A stretch of DNA of 64,000 nucleotides, taken from assembly GCA_024404495.1 (NCBI GenBank), contig JAKSPT010000008.1:1-64000 (forward strand), given 5' to 3'. A program made the translations under genes and the position numbers. Of this stretch, positions 34,509 through 44,242 are shown one piece after another. Below the pieces are notes generated by a model. It saw only the letters and a program-made list of their open reading frames with translations. It had not been told where the DNA came from and made no database searches. Origin of the DNA: Lachnospiraceae bacterium (GTDB lineage Bacteria; Bacillota; Clostridia; Oscillospirales; CAG-272). How positions within the stretch are numbered: position 1 is the stretch's first letter; each line of letters starts with the position of its first letter.

Positions 34509-35132
34509 ATGCCAAACGTAAAGGTTTTCGATATGGCCGGCAAAGAGGTCAGCGAACTGACTCTCTCCGACGCGATTTTCGGCGCTGAGGTGAACGAAGC
34601 CGTCCTTCATACCTACGTCAGAGCTTTTCTGATGAACCAGAGACAGGGCACTCAGTCCGCACTCACCCGTACCGAGGTTTCCGGCGGCGGCAAGAAGCCG
34701 TGGAAGCAGAAGGGTACCGGCCGTGCAAGACAGGGCTCTACCCGCGCTCCGCAGTGGACTCACGGCGGCGTGGTGTTCGCTCCCAAGCCCAGATGCTACC
34801 GCGTCACGATCAACAAGAAGCTGAAGAGAATCGCGCTGATCAGCGCTCTCTCCGATAAAGTCGCTTCCGGCAAGCTGATCGTCGTCGACACCATCGCGGC
34901 TGAGGAATACAAGACCAAGACCATGGTCAATATGCTGAATGCGCTCGGCGCGGAGAAGAAATCTCTCGTCGTGCTCGCAGACAACGATCCCAAGACCGTC
35001 GCGTCCTTCGCAAACATTGCGGGCGTCAAGACTGCCGGCGTCAACACGCTGAACGCTTACGACGTCCTCAACGCAGACACCTTCGTGGTTGCCAAGGCAG
35101 CGGTCGAAAAGATCGAGGAGGTGTTCGCATGA
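34509..35132 (+). CDS. rplD: 50S ribosomal protein L4
   Basis: 207 aa. The exit-tunnel loop [19 protein letters not shown] and [12 protein letters not shown] are typical. L4 binds 23S rRNA domain I and in enterobacteria represses the S10 operon; whether it acts on the leader seen here is open. Overlaps rplW by 4 bp. Confidence 0.97.
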   Translation: MPNVKVFDMAGKEVSELTLSDAIFGAEVNEAVLHTYVRAFLMNQRQGTQSALTRTEVSGGGKKPWKQKGTGRARQGSTRAPQWTHGGVVFAPKPRCYRVTINKKLKRIALISALSDKVASGKLIVVDTIAAEEYKTKTMVNMLNALGAEKKSLVVLADNDPKTVASFANIAGVKTAGVNTLNAYDVLNADTFVVAKAAVEKIEEVFA

Positions 35133-35431
35133 AACTTGCACAGGACATCATTATCAAGCCGATCATCACCGAAGCTTCGATGACCCGTATCGCTGATAAG
35201 AAGTACACTTTCAAGGTTGCCAAGGACGCAACCAAGTCGGAGATCAAGGCCGCTGTGGAAGAGATCTTCAAGAAGGACGGTATCAAGGTCGAGACCGTCA
35301 ACACGCTTAACATGAAAAAGAAACCCAAGAGACTCGGTGTTCACATGGGATATTCCGGTGAATGGAAAAAGGCGATCGTCACTCTGACTGCCGATTCCAA
35401 GACCATTGAGTTCTTCGACGGTATGATGTGA
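35129..35431 (+). CDS. rplW: 50S ribosomal protein L23
   Basis: 100 aa. [12 protein letters not shown] at the start and [19 protein letters not shown], then the GxKVxxVNT-type strand. L23 lies at the tunnel exit and docks trigger factor and SRP. Start codon overlaps the end of rplD, so translation is coupled. Confidence 0.97.
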   Translation: MKLAQDIIIKPIITEASMTRIADKKYTFKVAKDATKSEIKAAVEEIFKKDGIKVETVNTLNMKKKPKRLGVHMGYSGEWKKAIVTLTADSKTIEFFDGMM

Positions 35432-35447
35432 TAGGAGGGCGAAAACA

Positions 35448-36281
35448 ATGGCAACGATCAAGTATAAGCCTACTACCCCGTCGAGAAGAAATATGTCGGT
35501 CCCGTCTTTCGAGGAGATCACCAAGTTCTCTCCCGAAAAGAGCCTGCTCGTCATCAAGAAGAAGCACGCGGGCCGCAACAGCTACGGTAAGATCACCGTT
35601 CGTCATCAGGGCGGCGGCAACAAGGTCAAGTACCGTATCATCGACTTCAAGAGACAGACGCTGAACGCTCCGGCGACCGTCCTCGGCATCGAGTACGACC
35701 CGAACCGTACCGCGTATATCGCACTCCTCGGCTACGAGGACGGCACCAAGTCCTATATCATCGCTCCCGAAGGTCTGAAGACCGGCGACGTCATCTACTC
35801 CGGCGCCGATTCCGATATCAAGGTCGGCAACACCCTGCCCCTTGAGAACATCCCCGTCGGTACGATGATCCACAACGTTGAGGTCAACCCCGGCAAGGGC
35901 GCACAGCTCGTCCGTGCCGCAGGCGCAGCCGCTCAGCTCCTCGCGAAGGAGAACGGCATGGCGACCCTGCGTATGCCTTCCGGCGAATACCGCCTCATCC
36001 GTCTGAACTGCACCGCGACCATCGGCGTCGTCGGCAACATCGAGCATAACACCGTTAAGCTCGGTAAAGCAGGTAAGACCCGCCACCTCGGCATCCGCCC
36101 CACGGTCCGCGGTTCGGTCATGAACCCCTGCGACCATCCTCACGGCGGTGGTGAAGGTAAGTCCCCTGTCGGTCATCCCGGACCGGTTACCCCCTGGGGT
36201 AAGCCCGCTCTCGGTTACAAGACCCGCAACAAGAAGGCGAGAACCAACAAGTTCATCGTCAAACGCAGAAACGGTAAATAA
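35448..36281 (+). CDS. rplB: 50S ribosomal protein L2
   Basis: 277 aa. [12 protein letters not shown] at the N-terminus and [17 protein letters not shown] near 223-240, the conserved loop close to the peptidyl-transferase centre with the essential His. Ribosome site AGGAGG. L2 joins the subunits through bridge B7b. Confidence 0.98.
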   Translation: MATIKYKPTTPSRRNMSVPSFEEITKFSPEKSLLVIKKKHAGRNSYGKITVRHQGGGNKVKYRIIDFKRQTLNAPATVLGIEYDPNRTAYIALLGYEDGTKSYIIAPEGLKTGDVIYSGADSDIKVGNTLPLENIPVGTMIHNVEVNPGKGAQLVRAAGAAAQLLAKENGMATLRMPSGEYRLIRLNCTATIGVVGNIEHNTVKLGKAGKTRHLGIRPTVRGSVMNPCDHPHGGGEGKSPVGHPGPVTPWGKPALGYKTRNKKARTNKFIVKRRNGK

Positions 36282-36296
36282 GGAGGTTTCAAGATT

Positions 36297-36581
36297 ATGA
36301 GCAGAAGCCTGAAAAAAGGTCCCTTCGTCGAAGCGAAGCTGTTCAATCGCATCGAAGCGATGAACGCGAAGGGCGAAAAGAAGGTTCTTAAGACTTGGTC
36401 GAGAGCCTCCACCATTTTCCCTGAGTTTGTCGGTCACACCATTGCCGTTCACGACGGCAGAAAGCACGTTCCGGTGTACGTCACCGAGGACATGGTCGGC
36501 CACAAGCTCGGTGAGTTCGCACTTACCAGAACGTTCCGCGGTCACTCCGGATCGAAGACGTCCAATACCGATAAGAAGTAA
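36297..36581 (+). CDS. rpsS: 30S ribosomal protein S19
   Basis: 94 aa. [11 protein letters not shown] at the N-terminus, [22 protein letters not shown] and the C-terminal FRGHSG. S19 sits with S13 in the 30S head. AGGAGG precedes it. Confidence 0.97.
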   Translation: MSRSLKKGPFVEAKLFNRIEAMNAKGEKKVLKTWSRASTIFPEFVGHTIAVHDGRKHVPVYVTEDMVGHKLGEFALTRTFRGHSGSKTSNTDKK

Positions 36582-36603
36582 GCAGGGAGGATAACAGGAA
36601 ATC

Positions 36604-36939
36604 ATGGAAGCAAAAGCTACATTGAAATATGCCAGAATCTCTCCCCGCAAGGTCAAGATCGTGCTGGATCTGATCCGCAACAAGCCCGCAGGCGAGGCAA
36701 TGGCGATTCTGAAGAACACCCCGAAGGCTGCGAGCCCCCTGCTCGTCAAGCTCCTCGGCAGCGCGGTCGCGAACGCTGAGCACAACTTCAGCATGGACAC
36801 CGCAAAGCTTTTCGTCTCCGAGTGCTACGTCTGCCCCGGTCCCACTCTCAAGCGCATGATGCCGAGAGCGCAGGGACGCGGCGACCGTATCCTCAAGAGA
36901 ACGAGCCACATCACGCTGGTCGTCAGCGAAAAACAGTAA
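36604..36939 (+). CDS. rplV: 50S ribosomal protein L22
   Basis: 111 aa. [18 protein letters not shown] and the beta hairpin ending in [20 protein letters not shown] that lines the exit tunnel, a macrolide-resistance site in other species. Ordinary length. Confidence 0.97.
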   Translation: MEAKATLKYARISPRKVKIVLDLIRNKPAGEAMAILKNTPKAASPLLVKLLGSAVANAEHNFSMDTAKLFVSECYVCPGPTLKRMMPRAQGRGDRILKRTSHITLVVSEKQ

Positions 36940-36954
36940 AGGAGAAAGAGTGTA

Positions 36955-37848
36955 ATGGGCCAGAAAGTTAATCCGCACGGCTTCCGTGTCGGTGTTATCA
37001 GAAACTGGGATTCAAGATGGTACGCAAAAGACGAAGTTTTCGGCGACACTCTTGTTTCCGACCATAAAGTCAGAACTTACCTGAAGAACAAGCTCGAAAA
37101 GGCCGGCGTTCCGAAGGTTGAGATCGAGCGCGACTCCGCTGACAGCGTCAGAGTCTTCATCCACTGCGCAAAGCCGGGTATGATCATCGGCAGAGGCGGT
37201 GCTGAGATCGACAAGCTCAAGCTCGAGATCGAAAAGATGATCGGCAAGACCGTTTCGGTCAACGTCGTCGAGATCAAGACCCCCGACCTCAACGCTCAGC
37301 TCGTTGCGGAGAACATCGCAGCACAGCTCGAGCAGCGTGTCGGCTTCCGCCGTGCCATGAAGCTCTGCATCAGCAGAACCATGAGAGCCGGTGCGAAGGG
37401 TATCAAGGTCAACGCGGGCGGCCGTCTCGGCGGCGCCGAGATCGCCCGTTCCGAGCACTACCACGAGGGCACCATCCCGCTGCAGACCCTCAGAGCCGAC
37501 ATCGACTACGGCTTCGCGGAAGCGAAGACCACCTACGGCCGCATCGGTATCAAGGTCTGGATCTACAAGGGCGAGGTCCTTGCGGAGAGCGGCAACAAGC
37601 GTCACTTCGTTGACGAGCTGAAGGCAGCCGCACAGAAGCCCGCGAACGACCGCCGCGATTTCAAGCGCGGTGACCGCAGAAACGGCGATCGCCGTGACAA
37701 CCGTCAGGGCGGCAGCCGTCAGGGCGGCTTCAACGGCAACCGTCAGGGCAATTTCAACAACAACAACCGCCAGGGCGGGTTCAACAACCGTCCCCAGGGC
37801 GCACGTCCGGCAAATACCCAGAAACCCAAAGAAGGGGGCGATAAGTAA
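36955..37848 (+). CDS. rpsC: 30S ribosomal protein S3 with a long RGG/QN-rich tail
   Basis: 297 aa against about 210-230 for most bacteria. N-terminal [12 protein letters not shown], a KH domain with [15 protein letters not shown], and the C-domain with [11 protein letters not shown]-type [13 protein letters not shown], lie in the first 220 residues. The extra 75 residues are almost all Arg, Gly, Gln, Asn and Asp, with repeats such as RQGGFN and RQGNFN. S3 forms the mRNA entry helicase; the tail should be disordered and RNA-binding (inference). The stop overlaps rplP by one base. Confidence 0.96.
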   Translation: MGQKVNPHGFRVGVIRNWDSRWYAKDEVFGDTLVSDHKVRTYLKNKLEKAGVPKVEIERDSADSVRVFIHCAKPGMIIGRGGAEIDKLKLEIEKMIGKTVSVNVVEIKTPDLNAQLVAENIAAQLEQRVGFRRAMKLCISRTMRAGAKGIKVNAGGRLGGAEIARSEHYHEGTIPLQTLRADIDYGFAEAKTTYGRIGIKVWIYKGEVLAESGNKRHFVDELKAAAQKPANDRRDFKRGDRRNGDRRDNRQGGSRQGGFNGNRQGNFNNNNRQGGFNNRPQGARPANTQKPKEGGDK

Positions 37849-38282
37849 TGTTAATGCCGAAGAGAGTCAAGTACAGACGCGTTCAGCGCGGCCGTATGAA
37901 AGGTAAGGCATCCCGCGGCAACACGCTGACGAGCGGCAGCTACGGACTTGTCGCACTCGAGCCCGCATGGATCACCAGCAACCAGATCGAAGCAGCCCGT
38001 ATCGCCATGACGCGTTACACCAAGCGTGGCGGTCAGGTCTGGATCAAGATCTTCCCCGATAAGCCCGTCACCGAAAAGCCCGCCGAGACCCGTATGGGTT
38101 CCGGTAAAGGTTCTCCCGAATACTGGGTCTCCGTGGTCAAGCCCGGCAGAATCATGTTCGAGATGGAAGGCGTTACCGAGGAAACCGCCCGCGAGGCTAT
38201 GCGTCTTGCGTCTCACAAGCTGCCGATCAAGTGTAAGTTTGTGAAGAAGGAAGAAGCTCCCGCTGAAGCGGCAGCAGAATAA
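37848..38282 (+). CDS. rplP: 50S ribosomal protein L16
   Basis: 144 aa. [16 protein letters not shown] at the start, [16 protein letters not shown] and [17 protein letters not shown], all family signatures. Near the A site of the 50S. Its start overlaps the rpsC stop (TAATG), giving coupled translation. Confidence 0.97.
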   Translation: MLMPKRVKYRRVQRGRMKGKASRGNTLTSGSYGLVALEPAWITSNQIEAARIAMTRYTKRGGQVWIKIFPDKPVTEKPAETRMGSGKGSPEYWVSVVKPGRIMFEMEGVTEETAREAMRLASHKLPIKCKFVKKEEAPAEAAAE

Positions 38283-38300
38283 TAAAGGAGGATAACAGCG

Positions 38301-38489
38301 ATGAAAGCAAAAGAACTGAAAGAAATGACGGCTGAACAGCTTCAGGAAAAGCTGAAGGAACTGAAAAGCCAGCTGTGCACCCTCCGTTTCCAGCATGCGA
38401 TCAATCAGCTTGAGAACCCGCACACGATCGACGCGGTCAAGAAGGATATCGCACGCGTTATGACCGTTCTTCGTCAGAAGAATGCCTGA
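38301..38489 (+). CDS. rpmC: 50S ribosomal protein L29
   Basis: 62 aa helical hairpin: KAKELKEMTAEQLQEKLKEL then LCTLRFQHAINQLENPHTI and IARVMTVLRQK. Near the tunnel exit. AGGAGG upstream. Confidence 0.96.
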   Translation: MKAKELKEMTAEQLQEKLKELKSQLCTLRFQHAINQLENPHTIDAVKKDIARVMTVLRQKNA

Positions 38490-38511
38490 GTAAGCGAGAG
38501 GAGAAATCAGA

Positions 38512-38778
38512 ATGGAAAACACTGAAGCACGCGCACTCAGAAAGACCCGTGTGGGCATCGTCGTCAGCGACAAGATGGATAAGACGATCGTTGTCGCGAT
38601 CCGCGATAACGTCAAGCATCCGAAGTACGGCAAGGTCATCAAGCGTACCGTGAAGATCCACGCGCACGACGAGAAGAACGAGTGCGGCGTCGGCGACACC
38701 GTTGAAGTCATGGAAACCCGTCCGCTTTCCAAGACCAAGAGATGGCGCCTCGTCAACATCATTGAGAAAGCGAAATAA
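38512..38778 (+). CDS. rpsQ: 30S ribosomal protein S17
   Basis: 88 aa OB fold: [31 protein letters not shown] and [18 protein letters not shown]. Early 16S binder. Followed by a 97-bp gap with several hairpins before rplN. Confidence 0.97.
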   Translation: MENTEARALRKTRVGIVVSDKMDKTIVVAIRDNVKHPKYGKVIKRTVKIHAHDEKNECGVGDTVEVMETRPLSKTKRWRLVNIIEKAK

Positions 38779-38782
38779 TTAA

Positions 38783-38841
38783 GAGACGTCTCATAAATGA
38801 GATTTATGCACCGGGGAGGGAAATCCTTTCCCGAATCGGTG
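38783..38841 (+). promoter_or_regulatory. Overlapping hairpins between rpsQ and rplN
   Basis: Three mutually exclusive small stems at 38783-38806 (GAGACGTCTC, CTCAT-AA-ATGAG, ATAAAT-GAG-ATTTAT) are followed by a larger one: CACCG 38809-38813 with CGGTG 38837-38841, and inside it GGGAAA 38818-38823 with TTTCCC 38827-38832. This is the S10/spc operon border in enterobacteria. No T run follows, so a protein target or processing site is more likely than a terminator (inference). Confidence 0.5.
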
Positions 38842-38875
38842 GTAAGGCGTCATCAAAACAGGAGGATAACGCACA

Positions 38876-39244
38876 ATGATTCAGAAACAGACACTGATGA
38901 AGGTCGCAGATAACACCGGCGCGAAAGAGCTGATGTGCATCGGCGTCCTCGGCGGAACCGGCAGACGTTACGGAAATATCGGTGACGTTGTCGTATGCTC
39001 CGTCAAAAAGGCCGCCGCAGGCGGTCAGGTCAAGCGCGGTGAGGTCGTCAAGGCCGTCATCGTCCGCTCCGTCAAGGGCGTCAAGCGCGCCGACGGTTCC
39101 TATATCCGCTTCGACGAGAACGCAGCCGTTATCGTCAAGGAAGACAACACGCCCCGCGGCACCCGTATCTTCGGGCCGGTGGCAAGAGAGCTCCGTGAGA
39201 AGAACTTCCTGAAGATCCTCTCCCTCGCTCCCGAAGTACTTTGA
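38876..39244 (+). CDS. rplN: 50S ribosomal protein L14
   Basis: 122 aa, exact family length. [34 protein letters not shown] and [13 protein letters not shown]. It contacts the 30S and is the docking site of RsfS. AGGAGG precedes the ATG. Confidence 0.98.
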   Translation: MIQKQTLMKVADNTGAKELMCIGVLGGTGRRYGNIGDVVVCSVKKAAAGGQVKRGEVVKAVIVRSVKGVKRADGSYIRFDENAAVIVKEDNTPRGTRIFGPVARELREKNFLKILSLAPEVL

Positions 39245-39259
39245 TCGGAGGAAGAAACA

Positions 39260-39577
39260 ATGATTAAGAAAGTTCACGTTAAGAAGAACGATACCGTAAT
39301 CGTTATTTCCGGCGACGACAAGGGTCTGAAGGGCAAGGTCCTCGAGGTCTCTCCCAAAGAGGGCAAGGTCATCGTTGAGGGTGTCAACATCGTTACCCGT
39401 CACGTCAAGCCCCGCAGAGAAGGTCAGGAAGGCGGAATCGTCAAGGTCGAAGGCGCTATGTACGCCGACAAGGTTCAGCTCTTCTGCTCCAAGTGCGGCA
39501 AGGGCGTCCGTGCGAAGTACAAGCTCGACGGCGACAAGAAAGTAAGAGTTTGCGCCAAGTGCGGCGCAGAGCTCTGA
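39260..39577 (+). CDS. rplX: 50S ribosomal protein L24 with zinc knuckle
   Basis: 105 aa. KOW motif VIVISGDDKGLKGKVLEV and VNIVTRHVKPRREGQEGGI. The C-terminal part has CSKCG (about 75-79) and CAKCG (about 99-103), so it likely binds zinc; many L24 proteins lack these cysteines. 23S domain I binder that starts 50S assembly. Confidence 0.96.
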   Translation: MIKKVHVKKNDTVIVISGDDKGLKGKVLEVSPKEGKVIVEGVNIVTRHVKPRREGQEGGIVKVEGAMYADKVQLFCSKCGKGVRAKYKLDGDKKVRVCAKCGAEL

Positions 39578-39592
39578 TAGGAGGGGAACAAC

Positions 39593-40132
39593 ATGGCCAG
39601 ACTGAAAGATTTATACAAGGCGGAAGTTGCGCCCGCTCTTATGAAGAAGTTCGAGTACTCCAGCGTTATGCAGATCCCGAAGTTCGACAAGATCGTCGTT
39701 AACGTCGGCTGCGGCGACGCGAAGGAGAACGCGAAGGTCATCGACACCGTGATCGACGAGATCACCACCATCACCGGTCAGAAGGCAGTCGCTACCACCG
39801 CAAAGAAGTCGGTCGCGAACTTCAAGATCAGACAGGGTCAGAAAATCGGCGTGAAGGTCACCCTTCGCGGCGAAAGAATGTACGAGTTCATGGACAGACT
39901 GTTCAACCTCGCACTTCCCCGTGTCCGTGACTTCAAGGGTATCAGCCCGAACGGCTTTGACGGCAGAGGCAACTATGCGCTCGGTCTCAAAGAGCAGCTG
40001 ATCTTCCCGGAAATCGAGTACGATAAGGTCGAAAAGATCCGCGGTATGGATATCGCATTCGTTACGACCGCAAGAACCGACGAAGAAGCGAGAGAGCTCC
40101 TCAAGCTGATGGGCGCTCCCTTCGAGAAATAA
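39593..40132 (+). CDS. rplE: 50S ribosomal protein L5
   Basis: 179 aa. [21 protein letters not shown], then [23 protein letters not shown] and [15 protein letters not shown]. Binds 5S rRNA with L18 and L25-type proteins and the P-site tRNA elbow. GGAGG before the ATG. Confidence 0.98.
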   Translation: MARLKDLYKAEVAPALMKKFEYSSVMQIPKFDKIVVNVGCGDAKENAKVIDTVIDEITTITGQKAVATTAKKSVANFKIRQGQKIGVKVTLRGERMYEFMDRLFNLALPRVRDFKGISPNGFDGRGNYALGLKEQLIFPEIEYDKVEKIRGMDIAFVTTARTDEEARELLKLMGAPFEK

Positions 40133-40146
40133 GGAGGAACGGCAAA

Positions 40147-40332
40147 ATGGCAAAGAAATCTATGGTTCTGAAGCAGCAGAAGACGCAGAAGTATTCCACC
40201 CGTGAGTACAACAGATGCAAGATCTGCGGCCGTCCTCATGCTTATCTTCGTAAGTACGGTATCTGCCGTATCTGCTTCCGTGACCTTGCCTACAAGGGCG
40301 AGATCCCCGGAGTCAGAAAGGCTTCTTGGTAA
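40147..40332 (+). CDS. rpsN: 30S ribosomal protein S14, zinc type (Z)
   Basis: 61 aa, the short zinc-binding form. CKICG (about 24-28) and CRICF (about 40-44) hold zinc; the end [12 protein letters not shown] is typical. The zinc-free form is usually a separate gene; none here. Confidence 0.97.
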   Translation: MAKKSMVLKQQKTQKYSTREYNRCKICGRPHAYLRKYGICRICFRDLAYKGEIPGVRKASW

Positions 40333-40381
40333 GCCGCGCACAAGGTGCGAACGTTACCATTGAATTAGGAGGAAAACAGAA

Positions 40382-40777
40382 ATGCAAATGTCAGATGTTA
40401 TCGCGGATATGCTGACCCGTATCAGAAACGCCAGCAACGCAAAGCATGAGACCGTTGATATTCCCGCTTCCAACATGAAGAAGGCAATCGCCGATATCCT
40501 CGTCGAGGAAGGTTACGTGAAGGGCTACACCGTCGTTGAGGACGGCAAGCAGGGCATCATTCGCGTTGCGCTGAAGTACAACGGCAAAGAGAAGGTCATC
40601 AAGGGCATTCGCCGTGTGTCGAAGCCCGGTCTTCGCGTCTACACCAACTGCGAGGATATGCCTCGCGTTATGAGCGGCATGGGTATCGCCATCATCTCCA
40701 CTTCCAAGGGGATCATGACCGATAAGAATGCACGGAAACAGAACGTCGGCGGCGAAGTGCTCGCCTTCGTGTGGTAA
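40382..40777 (+). CDS. rpsH: 30S ribosomal protein S8
   Basis: 131 aa. [19 protein letters not shown], then the C-terminal [26 protein letters not shown] end. S8 binds 16S helix 21 and in Escherichia coli represses the spc operon through an mRNA mimic. Whether the hairpins at 38783-38841 serve this is not known. Confidence 0.97.
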   Translation: MQMSDVIADMLTRIRNASNAKHETVDIPASNMKKAIADILVEEGYVKGYTVVEDGKQGIIRVALKYNGKEKVIKGIRRVSKPGLRVYTNCEDMPRVMSGMGIAIISTSKGIMTDKNARKQNVGGEVLAFVW

Positions 40778-40792
40778 TAGGAGGAGAACGAG

Positions 40793-41332
40793 ATGTCAAG
40801 AATCGGAAGAGCTCCCATTACCGTCCCCGCGGGCGTTACCGTTACGCTCGGCGAGAACAACCTTGTTACCGTCAAGGGCAAACTCGGCACCCTGACCCAG
40901 CAGCTCCACAACAGAATGATCCTGAAGCAGGACGCGGGCGTCCTGACTGTTGAGCGTCCCTCGGACGATCTGCAGGACAAGGCGCTTCACGGTCTGACCC
41001 GTTCTCTTCTCGCCAACATGATCGAGGGTGTGACCAACGGTTACTCCAAGAAGCTCGAGATCGTCGGCGTCGGCTACAGAGCCCTCAAGAGCGGCAAGAC
41101 CCTGACCCTGAACATCGGTTATTCTCACCCGGTCATCTTCGAGGAAAAAGATGGTATCACCTTTGAGGTTCCGGATGCCAACACGATCATCGTCAAGGGC
41201 ATCGACAACCAGAAGGTCGGTCAGATCGCGGCGCAGATCCGCGAGAAGAGACCCCCCGAACCCTACCTGGGCAAGGGCATCAAGTATTCCGACGAACATA
41301 TCCGCCGCAAGGCCGGTAAGACCGGTAAATAA
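40793..41332 (+). CDS. rplF: 50S ribosomal protein L6
   Basis: 179 aa with two similar domains: SRIGRAPITVPAGV, GVTNGYSKKLEIVGVGYRA and the C-terminal PPEPYLGKGIKYSDEHIRRKAGKTG. Close to the factor-binding site. AGGAGG upstream. Confidence 0.98.
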   Translation: MSRIGRAPITVPAGVTVTLGENNLVTVKGKLGTLTQQLHNRMILKQDAGVLTVERPSDDLQDKALHGLTRSLLANMIEGVTNGYSKKLEIVGVGYRALKSGKTLTLNIGYSHPVIFEEKDGITFEVPDANTIIVKGIDNQKVGQIAAQIREKRPPEPYLGKGIKYSDEHIRRKAGKTGK

Positions 41333-41350
41333 TGAAAGGAGCGGACTGAA

Positions 41351-41710
41351 ATGGTTAGCAGAAAAGATTCCAACGCGCAGCGCAAGAAGAGACACGTCCG
41401 TGTCAGAGCGAAGATCTCCGGCACCGGTGCTACTCCCCGTCTGTGTGTTTACCGCTCTCTGAAGAACATTCAGGCACAGATCATCGACGACGAACAGGGC
41501 ATCACCCTCGTTTCCGCCAGCACGATGGAAAAGGACTTTGAAGGTCTCGGCTCCAACAAGGAAGCTGCCCGCAAGGTCGGCAAGCTGATCGCCGAGAGAG
41601 CACTCGCAAAGAACATTGAAACGGTCGTCTTCGACCGCGGCGGCTACCTCTATCACGGCCGCGTGCTTGAACTCGCTGAGGGTGCCCGTGAGGGCGGCCT
41701 CAAATTCTGA
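41351..41710 (+). CDS. rplR: 50S ribosomal protein L18
   Basis: 119 aa. [21 protein letters not shown], the [16 protein letters not shown] strand, and [14 protein letters not shown] at the end. Carries 5S rRNA to the 50S with L5. Confidence 0.97.
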   Translation: MVSRKDSNAQRKKRHVRVRAKISGTGATPRLCVYRSLKNIQAQIIDDEQGITLVSASTMEKDFEGLGSNKEAARKVGKLIAERALAKNIETVVFDRGGYLYHGRVLELAEGAREGGLKF

Positions 41711-41730
41711 GAGATACGGGAGGATAGAAC

Positions 41731-42243
41731 ATGGCTGAAAGAATTAACCCTGAAACCCTCGATCTTCAGGAAAAGCTTGTTGTCGTCAATCGCGTTTCCA
41801 AAACCGTCAAGGGCGGTCGTATCGCAAGATTTGCCGCTCTGATGATCGTCGGCGATGGCCAGGGCCACGTCGGATACGGTCTCGGCAAGGCTGCCGAGGT
41901 TCCGGAAGCAATCCGCAAGGGCATTGAGGACGCGAAGAAGAATATGATCACCGTTTCGCTGAAGGGCACCACGATCCCGCACGAGATCATCGGTGAGTTC
42001 GGCGCAGGCCGCGTGCTTCTGAAGCCCGCGTCCGAAGGTACCGGCCTTATCGCAGGCGGCACCGCACGTAAGGTCCTTGAGATGGCAGGCATCCGCGATA
42101 TCCGCGCAAAGTGCCTCCGTTCCAACAACCCCGTGAACGTGGTCAAGGCTACCTTTGAAGGTCTGAAGAACCTTCGCACCGCGGAAGAAGTCGCCAAGGT
42201 TCGTGGTCTGAACGTTCCTGCCGCTGACGCCGCAAACGATTGA
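41731..42243 (+). CDS. rpsE: 30S ribosomal protein S5
   Basis: 170 aa. [19 protein letters not shown] and [20 protein letters not shown], then [15 protein letters not shown] and [11 protein letters not shown]. Needed for accuracy and the mRNA entry channel. Confidence 0.98.
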   Translation: MAERINPETLDLQEKLVVVNRVSKTVKGGRIARFAALMIVGDGQGHVGYGLGKAAEVPEAIRKGIEDAKKNMITVSLKGTTIPHEIIGEFGAGRVLLKPASEGTGLIAGGTARKVLEMAGIRDIRAKCLRSNNPVNVVKATFEGLKNLRTAEEVAKVRGLNVPAADAAND

Positions 42244-42259
42244 TCGGAGGCTTTCAACA

Positions 42260-42442
42260 ATGGAAAAGGTTAAAATCACGCTCGTCAAGAGCACCATCGG
42301 CTCCAAGCCGAACACCAAGGCAAACGCCGAATCCCTCGGTCTGCGCAAGATCGGTGATTCCATCGTCATTGCCAACGACGCTGCCACCGCCGGCAAGATC
42401 AAGCTGCTGGCGCACCTCGTCAAAGTCGAGGCTGCGGACTGA
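42260..42442 (+). CDS. rpmD: 50S ribosomal protein L30
   Basis: 60 aa. KITLVKSTIGSKPNTKANAE followed by LGLRKIGDSIV. Small 50S protein near 5S rRNA, ordinary length. Confidence 0.96.
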   Translation: MEKVKITLVKSTIGSKPNTKANAESLGLRKIGDSIVIANDAATAGKIKLLAHLVKVEAAD

Positions 42443-42487
42443 GCCCTTTGGATCAGCCCATATCACATTATAAAAGGAGGAAATCCA

Positions 42488-42928
42488 ATGAAGCTCAATG
42501 AACTTTCTCCGGTTGCCGGCTCCGTTACTCCCGCATGGCGTAAGGGCAGAGGCACCGGCTCCGGCAACGGTAAGACCGCCGGCAAGGGTCATAAAGGTCA
42601 GAATGCTCGTTCCGGCGGCGGCGTCCGTCCCGGTTTCGAGGGCGGTCAGATCCCGCTTTACAGAAAACTCCCGAAGAGAGGGTTCCACAACATCTTCGCG
42701 AAGGACATCGACGCGATCAACGTTTCGGAACTGAACCGCTTCGATGACGAAACTGTCGTTGATCTTGAACTGCTCGTCGCTAACGGCCTCGCCCGTGAAG
42801 CAAAAGACGGTCTCAAGGTTCTCGGCAACGGAGAGATCACCAAGAAGCTCACCGTCCGCGCAGCATCCTTCTCCGCTTCCGCGAAGGAGAAAATTGAAGC
42901 CGCTGGCGGAAAGTGTGAGGTGATCTAA
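42488..42928 (+). CDS. rplO: 50S ribosomal protein L15
   Basis: 146 aa. N-terminal Gly-rich extension ([20 protein letters not shown]) and the globular C-terminus ending AGGKCEVI. Placed next to secY as in most bacteria; stop is followed immediately by the secY GTG. Confidence 0.97.
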   Translation: MKLNELSPVAGSVTPAWRKGRGTGSGNGKTAGKGHKGQNARSGGGVRPGFEGGQIPLYRKLPKRGFHNIFAKDIDAINVSELNRFDDETVVDLELLVANGLAREAKDGLKVLGNGEITKKLTVRAASFSASAKEKIEAAGGKCEVI

Positions 42929-44227
42929 GTGCTGAAGACCATCAGAAACGCATTCAAGATCCCCGAACTCCGCTCGAAGCTTGTTTACGTCATCATCATT
43001 CTCGTTCTGTACCGTCTCGGCTCTCAGATCCCGGTTCCCTTTATCAGCGCCGATATCCTGAAGGCGTATTTTGATTCGGCAGCTGCCGGTACGCTCTTCT
43101 CCTACCTGAATATGCTGTCCGGTGAGTCGTTCTCCCGCGCGACGCTGTTTGCGCTGTCCGTCTCTCCGTATATCACGGCTTCCATCGTGATGCAGCTCCT
43201 CACGATCGCGATCCCCTACTTCGAAAAGCTCCAGAAGGACGGCGAAGAGGGACGCAAGAAGATCAATACGATCACCCGTTTCGTCACGGTCGCCCTCGGT
43301 CTTGTGACTGCCATCGGCTATTACAAGTACATGAAGGATACCGTCGGTGCGGTCAACGAGTTCGGCTCCAGCATCTGGGGCGGATTCGTCATCGTCGCCT
43401 GCTACGGCGCCGGTGCAGCGCTGATCATGTGGCTCGCTGAAAAGATCGAGGAAAACGGTATCGGCAACGGTATCTCCCTGATCCTGTTTGCAAACATCCT
43501 TTCGACCGGATGGACCACCGCTTACACCCTGATCTCTCAGTTCAAGGCAGGCGGCTGGAACATCCTGTTCGCGATCCTTTCCATCATCATCGGTCTCGCG
43601 ATCATTACCTTCGTGGTCTTCATCACGAACTCCGAGAGAAGGATCCCCGTTCAGTACGCAAAGCGCGTCGTCGGAAGAAAGATGTACGGCGGTCAGAGCT
43701 CCAATCTGCCCCTGAAGCTGAATATGTCCGGCGTTATGCCGATCATCTTCGCTTCTTCCATCGTCTCCCTGCCGCAGACGATCGCACTGATCTTCGGTTC
43801 TCCGAAGGAAGGTACCTTCTGGTATAAGTTCGTCGCGGCATTCTCCCCCACTTCCTGGATCTACGTCGTTCTGTTCGGCATCCTGATCCTCGCCTTCTCC
43901 TACTTCTACATCACGATTTCGTTCGATCCCGTCGAGGTCTCGAACAATCTGAAGAAGAACGGCGGCTTCGTGCCCGGTATCCGTCCCGGCAAACCCACCG
44001 CGGACTATATCAAGAAGGCGCTGAACCGGATCACGCTGATCGGCGCGATCTTCCTCGTATTCATCGCGCTCTTCCCGATGATCGTCAACATCTGCCTGAG
44101 AAACCAGCTCGGCGCTCTTACGATGGGCGGTTCCTCTCTCCTGATTCTCGTCGGTGTCGCTCTTGAAACCGCACACGAGATCGAAGCACAGATGACGATG
44201 CGTCATTACAAGGGCTTCCTTGAATAA
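42929..44227 (+). CDS. secY: Protein translocase subunit SecY
   Basis: 432 aa, ten transmembrane helices. Starts at GTG 42929, one base after the rplO stop. YRLGSQIPVPFI in the first helix, PYITASIVMQLL as plug-adjacent signature, and GIRPGKPTADYI in the late cytoplasmic loop. Core of the SecYEG channel. SecE and SecG are not in the window. Confidence 0.98.
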   Translation: MLKTIRNAFKIPELRSKLVYVIIILVLYRLGSQIPVPFISADILKAYFDSAAAGTLFSYLNMLSGESFSRATLFALSVSPYITASIVMQLLTIAIPYFEKLQKDGEEGRKKINTITRFVTVALGLVTAIGYYKYMKDTVGAVNEFGSSIWGGFVIVACYGAGAALIMWLAEKIEENGIGNGISLILFANILSTGWTTAYTLISQFKAGGWNILFAILSIIIGLAIITFVVFITNSERRIPVQYAKRVVGRKMYGGQSSNLPLKLNMSGVMPIIFASSIVSLPQTIALIFGSPKEGTFWYKFVAAFSPTSWIYVVLFGILILAFSYFYITISFDPVEVSNNLKKNGGFVPGIRPGKPTADYIKKALNRITLIGAIFLVFIALFPMIVNICLRNQLGALTMGGSSLLILVGVALETAHEIEAQMTMRHYKGFLE

Positions 44228-44242
44228 AGAAAGAGGTATTGC

